From Aestuariibaculum lutulentum (lineage in GTDB: Bacteria; Bacteroidota; Bacteroidia; Flavobacteriales; Flavobacteriaceae): a stretch of DNA of 64,000 bases. Each line of letters begins with the position of its first letter. Positions within the stretch are counted from its first letter, which is position 1. The translations under genes were made by a program, and so were the position numbers. The stretch spans positions 2,822,501 through 2,886,500 of the forward strand of contig NZ_CP136709.1 in the NCBI RefSeq assembly GCF_032926325.1, given 5' to 3'. Positions 35,567-45,394 of the stretch are shown one piece after another. The notes under the pieces are model-generated. The model was not told where the DNA came from. It saw nothing but the letters and a program-made list of their open reading frames with translations, and did not search any database.

Positions 35567-38443
35567 ATGAAATATTCAAAAATGAAAATATTATATCCAT
35601 TAATTTTTCTTTTATTCATAATATACTCTTGTGAAAATAAAAATTATAATCAGGTTCAAGATGGTATTGTTATAAGTTTAAACAATCCAGATACACAAGT
35701 AAAAAAAATGAAATTAAAGGTGTTGGGAGAGAGACTTATACATGTCTCGGCAACACCTGAAAATGAATTTCCAAAGGATTCCAGTTTAATTATTGTACCT
35801 GATCAAGAAACAGTACCTTTTTCTGTTAAAGAACATCAGGATTCTATTATATTGAAAACTTCTAAACTTAGCGTTTGGGTTTCAAAAATAGATGGAGGTA
35901 TTTGTTTTAAAGACAAAAATGATCAGGTGGTTTTAACAGAAGTCGCTGGAGGAGGAAAAACCTTTACATCTATAGAGGTTGAAGGAACAAAAGGCCAAAC
36001 CGTGCGTCAGATTTTTGAGTCGCCAGACGACGAAGCTTTTTATGGGCTTGGTCAGCACCAGTCTGATGAGTTTAATTATAAAAATAAAAGTGAAGAGTTA
36101 TTTCAGTACAACACTAAAGTGTCTGTTCCTTTTATCGTATCAAATAAAAATTACGGTCTGCTTTGGGATAGCTATTCGTTAAGCCGATTTGGTGATAGTC
36201 GTCCTTATCAACAATTAAACGACGTGTTTAAACTCTATGATAAAAACGGAGAATCAGGTGGATTAACAGGAACATATGCGGCATCAGAAATTCAGAATGA
36301 GATCGTAAGAACAGAGCCTTCAATCTTTTTTGAAGACCAGAAAAGCATCAAGAATTTGCCACAGGATATTCCTTTAAAAAATGCCAATGTGGTTTATGAA
36401 GGTGATATAGAAGCTCAAGAAACAGGCGAATTTAAATTCATTCTCTATTATGCCGGATATATAAAGGTTTTTGTAAATAACGAATTGGTTGTGCCAGAAC
36501 GCTGGCGAACCGCGTGGAACCCGAATGCATATAAATTCAATTTTAAATTAAATAAAGGACAACGTGTGCCATTGCGCATAGAATGGAAACCGAACGGAGG
36601 AACTTCGTATTGCGGATTACGTGTTAGAACACCCCAGCCGGAATTAGAATTAGGGAAACAGGTATGGTGGAGTGAGATGAACAAGTCTTTAAATTATTAC
36701 TTTGTTCATGGCGATAACATGGATGAAGTTATAAAAGGGTACCGAACCCTTACCGGAAAATCTCCTATCATGCCAAAATGGGCCATGGGCTACTGGCAAA
36801 GTCGTGAACGTTATAAAACTGAAGATGAAATTTTAGGAGTGCTTAAAGAATTCAGAGAACGCGAAATACCTATCGATAATATTGTTTTAGACTGGAACCA
36901 TTGGGAAGAAGACCAGTGGGGAAGTCATGAATTTGATAAAGCACGTTTTCCAGATCCAAAGGCTATGGTCGATTCTATTCATAAGATGCATGGAAAGATG
37001 ATGATTTCGGTCTGGCCTAAATTTTATAAAAACACAGAACACTTTAAAGAATTTGATGGAAAAGGCTGGATGTACCAACAAGCCATAAAGGACAGTATTC
37101 GCGATTGGGTAGGTCCGGGATATATCGGGTCGTTTTACGATGCTTATTCGGCAGGAGCCAGAAAACTGTTCTGGAATCAAATTTATGAACATTATTATCC
37201 ATTAAATATTGATGCCTGGTGGATGGATGCCAGCGAGCCAAATGTACTTGATTGTACAGATATGGATTATCGAAAATCACTTCAGGGTCCTACAGCTTTA
37301 GGCCCTTCAACCGAGTATTTTAATACTTATGCTTTAATGAATGCCGAAGCTATTTATAATGGGCAGCGTGATGTTAACCCGAATAAAAGGGTGTTCCTTT
37401 TAACGCGTTCGGGATTTGCAGGATTACAACGGTACTCTACAGCTACCTGGAGTGGCGATATTGCTACCCGTTGGGAAGATATGAAAGCGCAACTGGCTGC
37501 AGGATTAAATTTTTCGGTTAGCGGAATTCCTTACTGGACCATGGATATTGGTGGGTTTTGTGTTGAAGATAGATATGTTGCGGCTCAGGTGGATTATTAC
37601 AAAAACGGACAAGAAAATGCCGATTACAAAGAGTGGCGCGAGTTAAATACCCGTTGGTATCAATTTGGAGCTTTTACGCCACTATTTAGAGCGCATGGGC
37701 AATTTCCGTTTCGTGAAGTCTGGAATATTGCTCCTAAAGGTCACCCGGCATATCAATCTATTGTGTATTATACCAATTTAAGGTATCGACTCATGCCGTA
37801 TATCTATAGTTTGGCGGGAAAGACCTATTTCGACGATTATACCATTATGCGCCCTTTGGTAATGGATTATCAAAATGATAGTAAGGTTCAAAATATTAGC
37901 GATCAGTTCATGTTTGGGCCTTCCATAATGGTTTGCCCTATATACCAATACGAAGCCAGAAACAGACAGGTATATTTTCCTAAAACAAGCAATTGGTACG
38001 ATTTTTATTCGGGAGCCTATATACAGGGAGGTCAACATCTAAATATTGAAGCTCCTTACGAGCAAATTCCTTTATTTATTCCTGAAGGCGCGATAATTCC
38101 TGTGGGGCCGGAGATTCAGTATACCGATGAAAAACCTGCAGAAACCATGACGTTGTTTGTTTACAAAGGTAAAGACGGACAATTTGAATTATACGAAGAT
38201 GAAGGTGTGAATTATAATTATGAAAAGGACGCGTATGCAACCATTTCATTTAGCTATAATGATACAGAAGAAACTTTAACCATAGGTGAAAGACAGGGAA
38301 CTTTTGAAGGTGTCCTGAAAAACAGAATATTTATTGTTGTTCCGGTGAGTCAAGAAGAACCCAAACCTTTTCAGTTCGATCCTCAGGGAATAACGGTTAA
38401 ATATAATGGAGAATCTCAGATTATTTCATTAAAAAACAACTAA
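35567..38443 (+). CDS. GH31 alpha-xylosidase with PA14 insert
   Basis: The 958-residue lipoprotein (cysteine 22; a second ATG at codon 6 is possible) has an N-terminal beta-sandwich and a PA14-like insert (about 232-375, YEGDIEAQETGEFKFILYYAG in part). The GH31 barrel has nucleophile D554 in WWMDASEPN and acid/base D631 in WSGDIATRW. The PA14 insert is a hallmark of xyloglucan-active alpha-xylosidases such as the Cellvibrio and Bacteroides enzymes. It would remove non-reducing-end xylose from xyloglucan oligosaccharides. Its neighbours GH3, GH5 and GH43 support this. Confidence 0.92.
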   Translation: MKYSKMKILYPLIFLLFIIYSCENKNYNQVQDGIVISLNNPDTQVKKMKLKVLGERLIHVSATPENEFPKDSSLIIVPDQETVPFSVKEHQDSIILKTSKLSVWVSKIDGGICFKDKNDQVVLTEVAGGGKTFTSIEVEGTKGQTVRQIFESPDDEAFYGLGQHQSDEFNYKNKSEELFQYNTKVSVPFIVSNKNYGLLWDSYSLSRFGDSRPYQQLNDVFKLYDKNGESGGLTGTYAASEIQNEIVRTEPSIFFEDQKSIKNLPQDIPLKNANVVYEGDIEAQETGEFKFILYYAGYIKVFVNNELVVPERWRTAWNPNAYKFNFKLNKGQRVPLRIEWKPNGGTSYCGLRVRTPQPELELGKQVWWSEMNKSLNYYFVHGDNMDEVIKGYRTLTGKSPIMPKWAMGYWQSRERYKTEDEILGVLKEFREREIPIDNIVLDWNHWEEDQWGSHEFDKARFPDPKAMVDSIHKMHGKMMISVWPKFYKNTEHFKEFDGKGWMYQQAIKDSIRDWVGPGYIGSFYDAYSAGARKLFWNQIYEHYYPLNIDAWWMDASEPNVLDCTDMDYRKSLQGPTALGPSTEYFNTYALMNAEAIYNGQRDVNPNKRVFLLTRSGFAGLQRYSTATWSGDIATRWEDMKAQLAAGLNFSVSGIPYWTMDIGGFCVEDRYVAAQVDYYKNGQENADYKEWRELNTRWYQFGAFTPLFRAHGQFPFREVWNIAPKGHPAYQSIVYYTNLRYRLMPYIYSLAGKTYFDDYTIMRPLVMDYQNDSKVQNISDQFMFGPSIMVCPIYQYEARNRQVYFPKTSNWYDFYSGAYIQGGQHLNIEAPYEQIPLFIPEGAIIPVGPEIQYTDEKPAETMTLFVYKGKDGQFELYEDEGVNYNYEKDAYATISFSYNDTEETLTIGERQGTFEGVLKNRIFIVVPVSQEEPKPFQFDPQGITVKYNGESQIISLKNN

Positions 38444-38493
38444 ACCAAATTATTTAGAAAGTCTTTTCAGGCTTTAACTTAAACTTATAACAA

Positions 38494-40743
38494 ATGAAAA
38501 AGCATGTAATTTACATGACGGTTTTATCTGCGTTTTTGTTTGCATCTTCGTGTAAGCAAAATGAAAAAGAAACGGAACCGATAAAACCCAAAGAAACGGT
38601 TGAGGTTACCTACCAAGGAGTGCCGATAACCAATGCCTACGATGCTAAAATTGATAGTCTCATTGCTTTAATGACGATTGAAGAAAAAACGGGCATGCTA
38701 CATGGTAACAGTATGTTTGCAACCAAAGCTATTGAACGTTTAGGAATTCCCGAATTAACCATGGCAGATGGGCCTTTAGGGGTAAGAGAAGAAATTTCCA
38801 GAGATTCTTGGGCGGCTGCAGGATGGGATAACGATTTTGCAACCTATTACCCTGCCGGTGGCGGGCTGGCTGCTACCTGGAATACCGAGTTATCATATGT
38901 GTTTGGGACCAGTGTAGGAGAGGAGGCTATAGCTAGGGATAAAGATGTCTTACTATCTCCTGCCATCAATATTATCAGGACGCCTTTAGGAGGAAGAACT
39001 TACGAGTATTTTACCGAAGATCCGTTCTTAAACAAGAAATTAACCGTGCCTTTTATTGTTGGTGTTCAGGAGAACGATGTAGCGGTTTGTGTTAAACATT
39101 ATGCCGCTAACAACCAGGAAACACATAGAGATTATGTCGATGTTCAAATTGATGAAAGAGCACTTCGTGAAATTTATTTGCCAGCCTTTAAAGCGGCTGT
39201 TCAGGAAGCACAGGCCTACAGTTTTATGGGAGCTTATAATAAATTTAGAGGTGAATATTTATGTGAAAATGGCTATATGCTTAATGATGTGTTGCGTGAT
39301 GAATGGGGTTTTAAAGGCATTGTTATTTCCGATTGGGCAGCAGTTCATGATACTAAAAAATCTATAGAAAACGGATTAGATGTTGAAATGGGCACACCTA
39401 AGCCCTTTAACGAATTCTTTTACGCCGATGCATTAATTGAGAAAGTGAAATCGGGTATTATAGCCGAAGCCGATGTCGATGTACATGTAAAACGTATTTT
39501 ACAACTCATGTTTAGTTTAAAAAGTATAGACGATGTAGGTCGTGCAAAAGGAAGTATCAATACAGAAGATCATTTTCAAGATGCATACAAAATAGCAGCC
39601 GAATCGGTAGTGTTGCTTAAAAATGAGAACAATCAATTGCCAATAAAACTAGACGGTGTTAAAAGTATTGCGGTTATTGGTAACAATGCTAAAAAGAAAA
39701 ATGCTTTGGGCGGATTTGGAGCTGGTGTGAAAACCAAACGTGAAGTCACACCTCTTGAAGGATTACAAAACCGATTACCAGAATCGGTAACCATTAATTA
39801 TGCCGAGGGGTATTTAGAGCGTTATTCTAACGATGAGAAGGCAAAACTAGGCGATATTACACTTAATGGGCCTGTAACTATTGATAAGCTGGAACCTGAT
39901 ATGTTAGAAGAGGCTATAAAGGCCGCTAAAAGCTCTGATGTGGCCATTATTTTCGCCGGATCAAACAGAGATTATGAAACAGAAGCATCAGACAGAGCAA
40001 GTTTACAATTACCATTCGGACAGGAAGAACTTATAGAAAAAGTTCTTGAAGTAAACCCTAATACCATAGTGGTTATGATTGCCGGAGCACCTTTCGATAT
40101 TCAAAATGTCAGTCAAAAATCATCAGCGCTAATCTGGAGCTGGTTCAACGGATCGGAAGGTGGAAATGCTCTCGCCGATGTGATTTTAGGAACCGTAAAT
40201 CCATCGGGTAAATTACCTTGGACCATGCCTAAAAATCTTGAAGACTCACCAGCACATGCCACACACAGTTTTCCTGGTGACGAATCGGTTAATTATACCG
40301 AAGGTATTCTGGTTGGTTATCGTTGGTTCGATACCAAAAATGTAGAGCCATTATATCCTTTTGGTTATGGGTTATCATACACTAAATTTGAGTTTTCAGA
40401 TTTAAAAACCAATAAGTCAGCATATAAATCAGATGAGGTGATTCAAGTTTCTTTCAACGTTAAAAATACCGGTGATTTTGAAGGTAAAGAGGTCGCTCAG
40501 TTATATGTTAGCGACCCTGAATCTTATGTTGATAAAGCCGCCAAAGAACTAAAAGGTTTTAAAAAGGTCTTTGTAAAATCGGGAGAAGTTCAGCAAGTAT
40601 CCATTAAGCTTCCAGTTAAAGAATTAGCCTATTATAATGAGGTTAAAAAGAGTTGGTTGATTGAACCAGGAGAGTATGTAATTAAGTTAGGAAATTCTTC
40701 CAGAAATATTGAGGCCGAAGTAATTATAGAGGTAAAAGATTAG
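38494..40743 (+). CDS. GH3 beta-glucosidase
   Basis: The 749-residue lipoprotein has its anchor cysteine at residue 20 (FASSC). The GH3 N-terminal barrel shows KHYAANNQE (201-209) and nucleophile D280 in GIVISDWAA. The C-terminal sandwich follows with GSNRDYETEASDR carrying the probable acid/base, and a fibronectin-III-like domain ends the protein (about 655-745). It would remove glucose from the non-reducing end of cello- or xylogluco-oligosaccharides after the alpha-xylosidase acts. It starts 50 bp after the GH31 gene. Confidence 0.92.
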   Translation: MKKHVIYMTVLSAFLFASSCKQNEKETEPIKPKETVEVTYQGVPITNAYDAKIDSLIALMTIEEKTGMLHGNSMFATKAIERLGIPELTMADGPLGVREEISRDSWAAAGWDNDFATYYPAGGGLAATWNTELSYVFGTSVGEEAIARDKDVLLSPAINIIRTPLGGRTYEYFTEDPFLNKKLTVPFIVGVQENDVAVCVKHYAANNQETHRDYVDVQIDERALREIYLPAFKAAVQEAQAYSFMGAYNKFRGEYLCENGYMLNDVLRDEWGFKGIVISDWAAVHDTKKSIENGLDVEMGTPKPFNEFFYADALIEKVKSGIIAEADVDVHVKRILQLMFSLKSIDDVGRAKGSINTEDHFQDAYKIAAESVVLLKNENNQLPIKLDGVKSIAVIGNNAKKKNALGGFGAGVKTKREVTPLEGLQNRLPESVTINYAEGYLERYSNDEKAKLGDITLNGPVTIDKLEPDMLEEAIKAAKSSDVAIIFAGSNRDYETEASDRASLQLPFGQEELIEKVLEVNPNTIVVMIAGAPFDIQNVSQKSSALIWSWFNGSEGGNALADVILGTVNPSGKLPWTMPKNLEDSPAHATHSFPGDESVNYTEGILVGYRWFDTKNVEPLYPFGYGLSYTKFEFSDLKTNKSAYKSDEVIQVSFNVKNTGDFEGKEVAQLYVSDPESYVDKAAKELKGFKKVFVKSGEVQQVSIKLPVKELAYYNEVKKSWLIEPGEYVIKLGNSSRNIEAEVIIEVKD

Positions 40744-40759
40744 GTTAATAGTTTAAGTT

Positions 40760-42274
40760 ATGAAATCTAAAAATTATATTTTACAAAGTTTTATGGCTTT
40801 ATTTCTTATAGGAATTTGGTCATGTAGTAGCGATAACGACCCTGTTGAGGTAGTCGAAGAAAAACCTGTAGAAAAAACATTAGTAGTTAATGTTAGTGAA
40901 ATTGATTTTGAAAATACAGAAGGTTATTTTGAGTTATCTATCGATACGAATATAGATTCCTGGGTTATTAGTACCTCAGGAACCAGTTGGTTGTCATTAG
41001 ATAAAACAACCGGAAGTTCAGGCGTATCAACGGTAACTATTTCTACTGAAAATAATTCAAGTATAGCTGCACGCTCTGCAATAATAACGGTTAATGCCAA
41101 TGGTATTTCAGCTGTAAAAATTGCAGTGAATCAAAAAGGAGCATTTTCAAGTAATGGTATTTATCCGGATTATAATTTAAATCCTATTCCTGCTGATGCC
41201 ACTGGTATGTCCAGTACAGCTCAGGAAATAGCAGCAAAAATTTCATTAGGTTGGAATATTGGAAACACTTTGGAGGCTATAGGAGGAGAAACAGCCTGGG
41301 GTAACCCTATGGTCACTAAAGAATTAATTTCCACGGTTAAAGCAAATGGGTTTAATGCCATTAGAATTCCCTGTTCATGGAACCAGTATTTAGAAGATGC
41401 GGATAATGCAAAACTAAAGGAGAGCTGGTTAAATCGCGTAAAAGAGGTGGTGCAGTATTGTATAGATAACGATATGCATGTCATTTTAAATATTCATTGG
41501 GATGGCGGTTGGCTGGAAAACAATGTTAATGAAACCAGTAAGAGAAACGTAAATGCCAAACAAAAGGCGTTTTGGGAGCAGATAGCTATTCAATTAAGAG
41601 ATTTTGACGAACGTTTATTGTTTGCAAGTGCTAACGAACCTAACGCAGAAGATGAAGGGCAAATGGCTGTTTTAAACAGTTATCACCAGACTTTTATTGA
41701 TGCAGTGCGTTCTACAGGAGGTAAAAATGCTTATCGAACCTTGGTGGTTCAAGGGCCTTCAACCGATGTAGAAAAAACAAATACGTTAATGACTAGTTTA
41801 CCTGTTGATGCTGTCGAGAACCGCTTAATGGTCGAAGTACATTACTACACACCTTATCAATTTGCCTTAATGACTGAAGATGCTACCTGGGGAAAAATGT
41901 TTTATTACTGGGGAACAAACTACCATTCTGCCACCGACAATTCCAGAAATGCCAATTGGGGGGAAGAAGCTGCTTTGCAAAATTATTTTAAACTCATGAA
42001 ATCTCAATTTGTAGATAAAGGCATTCCTGTTGTTTTAGGAGAGTTTGCAGCTATTAAACGAGAGAATTTATCAGGCGAAAATTTACAGTTGCATCTTAAT
42101 TCCAGAGCGTATTACTTAAAATCGGTGGTGCAACAGGCCAAAGCCAATGGTTTGCTGCCTTTTTATTGGGATGCCGGAAATATGGGGAATCATTCTTCGG
42201 CTTTATTCAACAGATCTAATAATACGGTTTATGATCAACAGGCCTTAGATGCTTTAATCAATGGGTTAAATTAA
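40760..42274 (+). CDS. BACON-GH5 endo-beta-1,4-glucanase, probably GH5_4 xyloglucanase
   Basis: The 504-residue lipoprotein (cysteine 22, IWSC, followed by acidic SSDNDP) is probably surface exposed. A BACON domain fills about 41-127. The GH5 barrel has LGWNIGNTLEA (163-173), IPCSWNQY, acid/base E293 in SANEPN and nucleophile E428 in LGEFAA. BACON-GH5_4 is the architecture of the key surface endo-xyloglucanase in the Bacteroides ovatus xyloglucan locus. It would make the first backbone cuts outside the cell. Subfamily is judged by eye only. Confidence 0.9.
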   Translation: MKSKNYILQSFMALFLIGIWSCSSDNDPVEVVEEKPVEKTLVVNVSEIDFENTEGYFELSIDTNIDSWVISTSGTSWLSLDKTTGSSGVSTVTISTENNSSIAARSAIITVNANGISAVKIAVNQKGAFSSNGIYPDYNLNPIPADATGMSSTAQEIAAKISLGWNIGNTLEAIGGETAWGNPMVTKELISTVKANGFNAIRIPCSWNQYLEDADNAKLKESWLNRVKEVVQYCIDNDMHVILNIHWDGGWLENNVNETSKRNVNAKQKAFWEQIAIQLRDFDERLLFASANEPNAEDEGQMAVLNSYHQTFIDAVRSTGGKNAYRTLVVQGPSTDVEKTNTLMTSLPVDAVENRLMVEVHYYTPYQFALMTEDATWGKMFYYWGTNYHSATDNSRNANWGEEAALQNYFKLMKSQFVDKGIPVVLGEFAAIKRENLSGENLQLHLNSRAYYLKSVVQQAKANGLLPFYWDAGNMGNHSSALFNRSNNTVYDQQALDALINGLN

Positions 42275-42284
42275 TAGCTTTCTT

Positions 42285-43853
42285 ATGTCAAAAAAACACA
42301 TGTTTTATGTATTTGTATTCTATCTAGCAACAACCGGGTTTTCTGGTTTTGCTCAGAACAGGCATATAACTGTAGATTTTTTAAAAGAAAAGGGAAAAAC
42401 CAATACCATGTTTAAAGAATGTATTGGTGCGGGCAGAGCAAATGAAGGACTTAGAGCCGATTGGCAGCAGCAGTTAAAAATTGCAAAACAAGATTGCGAT
42501 TTTAAATATATAAGAATGCATGGGCTTTTATGCGATGATATGGCGGTTTATAAAACAGACCGTCAGGGCAAGGCCATTTATAATTATCAATACATTGATG
42601 TACTCTACGATTATATTTTAAGTATAGGAATGAAACCGTTTGTAGAACTTGGGTTTATGCCTTCGGCAATGGCTAGCGGAAACCAGACTATATTTTGGTG
42701 GAAGGGAAACGTAACACCTCCAAAGGATTATAATGAATGGGGAAAACTTGTTGAAAATTTGGTTCAGCACTGGACCGACAGATATGGTAGTGATGAGGTA
42801 AAAACCTGGTATTTTGAAGTCTGGAACGAGCCTAATTTATCTCCTGGGTTCTGGACAGGAACGCAGGCGGAATATTTTAAATTATATGAATACGCTGCAA
42901 AGGCAGTAAAACAGGTGAATTTAGATTATAGAATAGGAGGCCCGGCAACAGCAGGAGCCGCCTGGGAACCTGAAATGATTCAGTATTGCGAACAAAACAA
43001 AGTGCCGCTGGATTTTATAAGTACACATGCCTACGGCGTGGATGTTGGTTTTTTAGATGAATACGGGGGGACAGGTACTGTTTTAAGTAAGAATGAATGG
43101 AGCGTAAGCGAAGAAGTTAAGGAGTCTAAACATGAAATTTTAGAATCTTCGAGACCAGATTTAGAATTGCATTACACCGAGTGGAGTTCCTCTTATACAC
43201 CTGCCGACCCATTGCATGATAGCTATCATGAGGCGGCCTATATTCTTCAAAAGATAAAACAGATAGGTAACGCCGCAAATTCCATGTCTTATTGGGTTTT
43301 TACCGATATTTTTGAGGAACCAGGCCCCAGGTTTACACCTTTTCATGGTGGTTTTGGTTTAATGAATATCCAGGGGATTAAAAAGCCCGCATATCATGCC
43401 TATGCCTTTTTGAATACATTGGGAAATCTGGAATTAGAGAATTCAGATCAGGAGTCATGGGTAACAAAATCTGAATCTGGAGATGTTCAGATGTTATTAT
43501 GGGATTACACCTATACCTTACCTGAGAACACGAATAATCAGGATTATTACAATCGAAATTTGCCTTCAAAAGAAAAAGGACAGATTGAAATTGAAATTTT
43601 AAATATTCCAAAAGGCAATTATCAACTGGAAATTTCTAAAATAGGCTATAAACACAATGATCCTTCTACACATTATCTTGAATTAAATAAACCTTCTCAA
43701 CTCACTAAGGCGCAGGTAGAAATGCTAAAGGATAAAAGTTCAGGGAAACCTGAAATAGTGAAGAGAGTCAAAATATCTGCAAATCAAATTTTTAAACAGA
43801 GTATGCCTCTTAATGAAAACGAAGTATGTCTATTAAATTTTAAGCGGCTTTAA
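42285..43853 (+). CDS. GH39 family glycosidase (beta-xylosidase-like)
   Basis: The 522-residue protein has a signal peptide cleaved near residue 24 (GFAQN) and no lipobox, so it is periplasmic or released. The GH39 barrel shows YFEVWNEPNLSPGFW with acid/base E182 and ELHYTEWSSSY with nucleophile E299; a small beta-sandwich follows (about 410-520). GH39 members are mostly beta-xylosidases. That linkage is not a standard part of xyloglucan, so this gene may act on a beta-linked xylose or other side sugar, or on xylan fragments. It starts 10 bp after the GH5 gene. Confidence 0.85.
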   Translation: MSKKHMFYVFVFYLATTGFSGFAQNRHITVDFLKEKGKTNTMFKECIGAGRANEGLRADWQQQLKIAKQDCDFKYIRMHGLLCDDMAVYKTDRQGKAIYNYQYIDVLYDYILSIGMKPFVELGFMPSAMASGNQTIFWWKGNVTPPKDYNEWGKLVENLVQHWTDRYGSDEVKTWYFEVWNEPNLSPGFWTGTQAEYFKLYEYAAKAVKQVNLDYRIGGPATAGAAWEPEMIQYCEQNKVPLDFISTHAYGVDVGFLDEYGGTGTVLSKNEWSVSEEVKESKHEILESSRPDLELHYTEWSSSYTPADPLHDSYHEAAYILQKIKQIGNAANSMSYWVFTDIFEEPGPRFTPFHGGFGLMNIQGIKKPAYHAYAFLNTLGNLELENSDQESWVTKSESGDVQMLLWDYTYTLPENTNNQDYYNRNLPSKEKGQIEIEILNIPKGNYQLEISKIGYKHNDPSTHYLELNKPSQLTKAQVEMLKDKSSGKPEIVKRVKISANQIFKQSMPLNENEVCLLNFKRL

Positions 43854-43864
43854 ATTATAATGAT

Positions 43865-45394
43865 ATGAAATTCAAGATAGTAACTTGTTTGGTTTTATTA
43901 TTTATTTTTTCCTGCAAAGAGGAGATAAAGGTAGAAGTTTCCTCCCCGTCAGTTGCATCAAATACTTATACAAATCCCATTTTTTCAGGAGATTATCCAG
44001 ACCCGAGTATACTTCGTGATGGCGACGATTTTTATATGGTGCATTCTTCATTTGAATATTATCCGGGACTTTTAATCTGGCATTCAACAGATTTAATTAA
44101 CTGGGAACCGGTAACGCATGCTTTAACCGAATATGTAGGGTCGGTATGGGCTCCAGATTTGGTGAAATATGAGAATAAATATTTTATTTATTTTCCTGCA
44201 AGTAATACCAATTATGTTATAACAGCCGATAATATTGCTGGTCCTTGGAGTGCACCAATAGAATTAAAAGTTTCAATGATAGATCCGGGGCATATTACCG
44301 ATGATAAGGGTAACCGATATTTGTATTTTAGTAGTGGAAGTTATGTGCCGTTATCAAAAGATGGGCTCTCAGTAGTCGGAGATGTAAAGCATGTGTATGA
44401 TGGATGGGAAATACCACGGGAGTGGTCTATTGAATGCTTTTGTATGGAAGGCCCAAAATTATTCAAACGTGGCGATTATTATTACTTAACCGTCGCCGAA
44501 GGAGGAACTGCGGGTCCGGCAACAGGACACATGGTGATTTCAGCACGTTCCAAGTCTCCTTTGGGACCTTGGGAAAACTCACCGCAAAATCCAATTTTAA
44601 GAACCACATCTAAAAATGAAAAATGGTGGTCTGTCGGGCATGGAACAGTATTTAATGATAGCCAGGATAACTGGTATATGGTGTTTCATGGTTATGAAAA
44701 TGAATTTTATAATAAAGGAAGACAAACCATGCTTGTACCAATTACTTGGCCAGAAGATGGTTGGTACAAAATACCGGATGAAATAGATTTGGAAAGCCCT
44801 ATTAAAATGCCCCCATTAAAAAATAATATTGAAAAATTGTTCGATTTAAACGATGATTTTTCAGGGGAAACATTAAAATCGCAATGGACGTTTTATAAAG
44901 GTTTCAATTCTGACAGATTTCATTTAATCGATGAAAGTTTAATAGTGAAAGCTATGGGGAACAACGTGGCAAATACTTCACCTTTATTAACTATTCCGTT
45001 AGATCATAGTTATATAGTTGATGTTGAAATGGAACTAAGTAATGAGGCTGTTGGTGGTTTGATTCTGTTTTATAACGAACGTGCATTTTCTGGTATTTTG
45101 GCAGATTCTATTAATATTTTGGCCAATCTAAGAGGATGGCAATTTGTAACCGAATCGAATGTTATCAATAATCACGTGTTTTTACGATTGAAAAATACGT
45201 CGAATACCGTTGATATGTTTTATAGTTTAGATGGGGAAATCTGGAATAAAATAGAAAATTCATTTGAAGCGGGATCCTATAACCATAATGTGCTCAGCGG
45301 GTTTTTAAGTTTACGTATTGGTTTGGTGTCAATGGGCGATGGTGAAGTAAAATTTAAAAACTTTAAATACCAGTCTATAACTCATGAGGAATAG
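43865..45394 (+). CDS. GH43 glycosidase (arabinofuranosidase/xylosidase) with C-terminal sandwich
   Basis: The 509-residue lipoprotein has cysteine 17 (LFIFSC). The five-bladed propeller starts NPIFSGDYPDPSILRDG with catalytic base D46, then the pKa-tuning aspartate in MIDPGH and the acid glutamate in CMEGPKLF. A beta-sandwich fills about 330-505. This layout resembles GH43_12-type enzymes found in xyloglucan loci that release arabinofuranose from arabino-xyloglucan. Beta-xylosidase activity is the alternative. It starts 11 bp after the GH39 gene. Confidence 0.88.
   Translation: MKFKIVTCLVLLFIFSCKEEIKVEVSSPSVASNTYTNPIFSGDYPDPSILRDGDDFYMVHSSFEYYPGLLIWHSTDLINWEPVTHALTEYVGSVWAPDLVKYENKYFIYFPASNTNYVITADNIAGPWSAPIELKVSMIDPGHITDDKGNRYLYFSSGSYVPLSKDGLSVVGDVKHVYDGWEIPREWSIECFCMEGPKLFKRGDYYYLTVAEGGTAGPATGHMVISARSKSPLGPWENSPQNPILRTTSKNEKWWSVGHGTVFNDSQDNWYMVFHGYENEFYNKGRQTMLVPITWPEDGWYKIPDEIDLESPIKMPPLKNNIEKLFDLNDDFSGETLKSQWTFYKGFNSDRFHLIDESLIVKAMGNNVANTSPLLTIPLDHSYIVDVEMELSNEAVGGLILFYNERAFSGILADSINILANLRGWQFVTESNVINNHVFLRLKNTSNTVDMFYSLDGEIWNKIENSFEAGSYNHNVLSGFLSLRIGLVSMGDGEVKFKNFKYQSITHEE

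Noticed and set aside
36448..37280. Cluster of minus-strand ORFs opposite the GH31 gene
   Set aside because: All overlap the GH31 catalytic domain in antisense and show no homology pattern.
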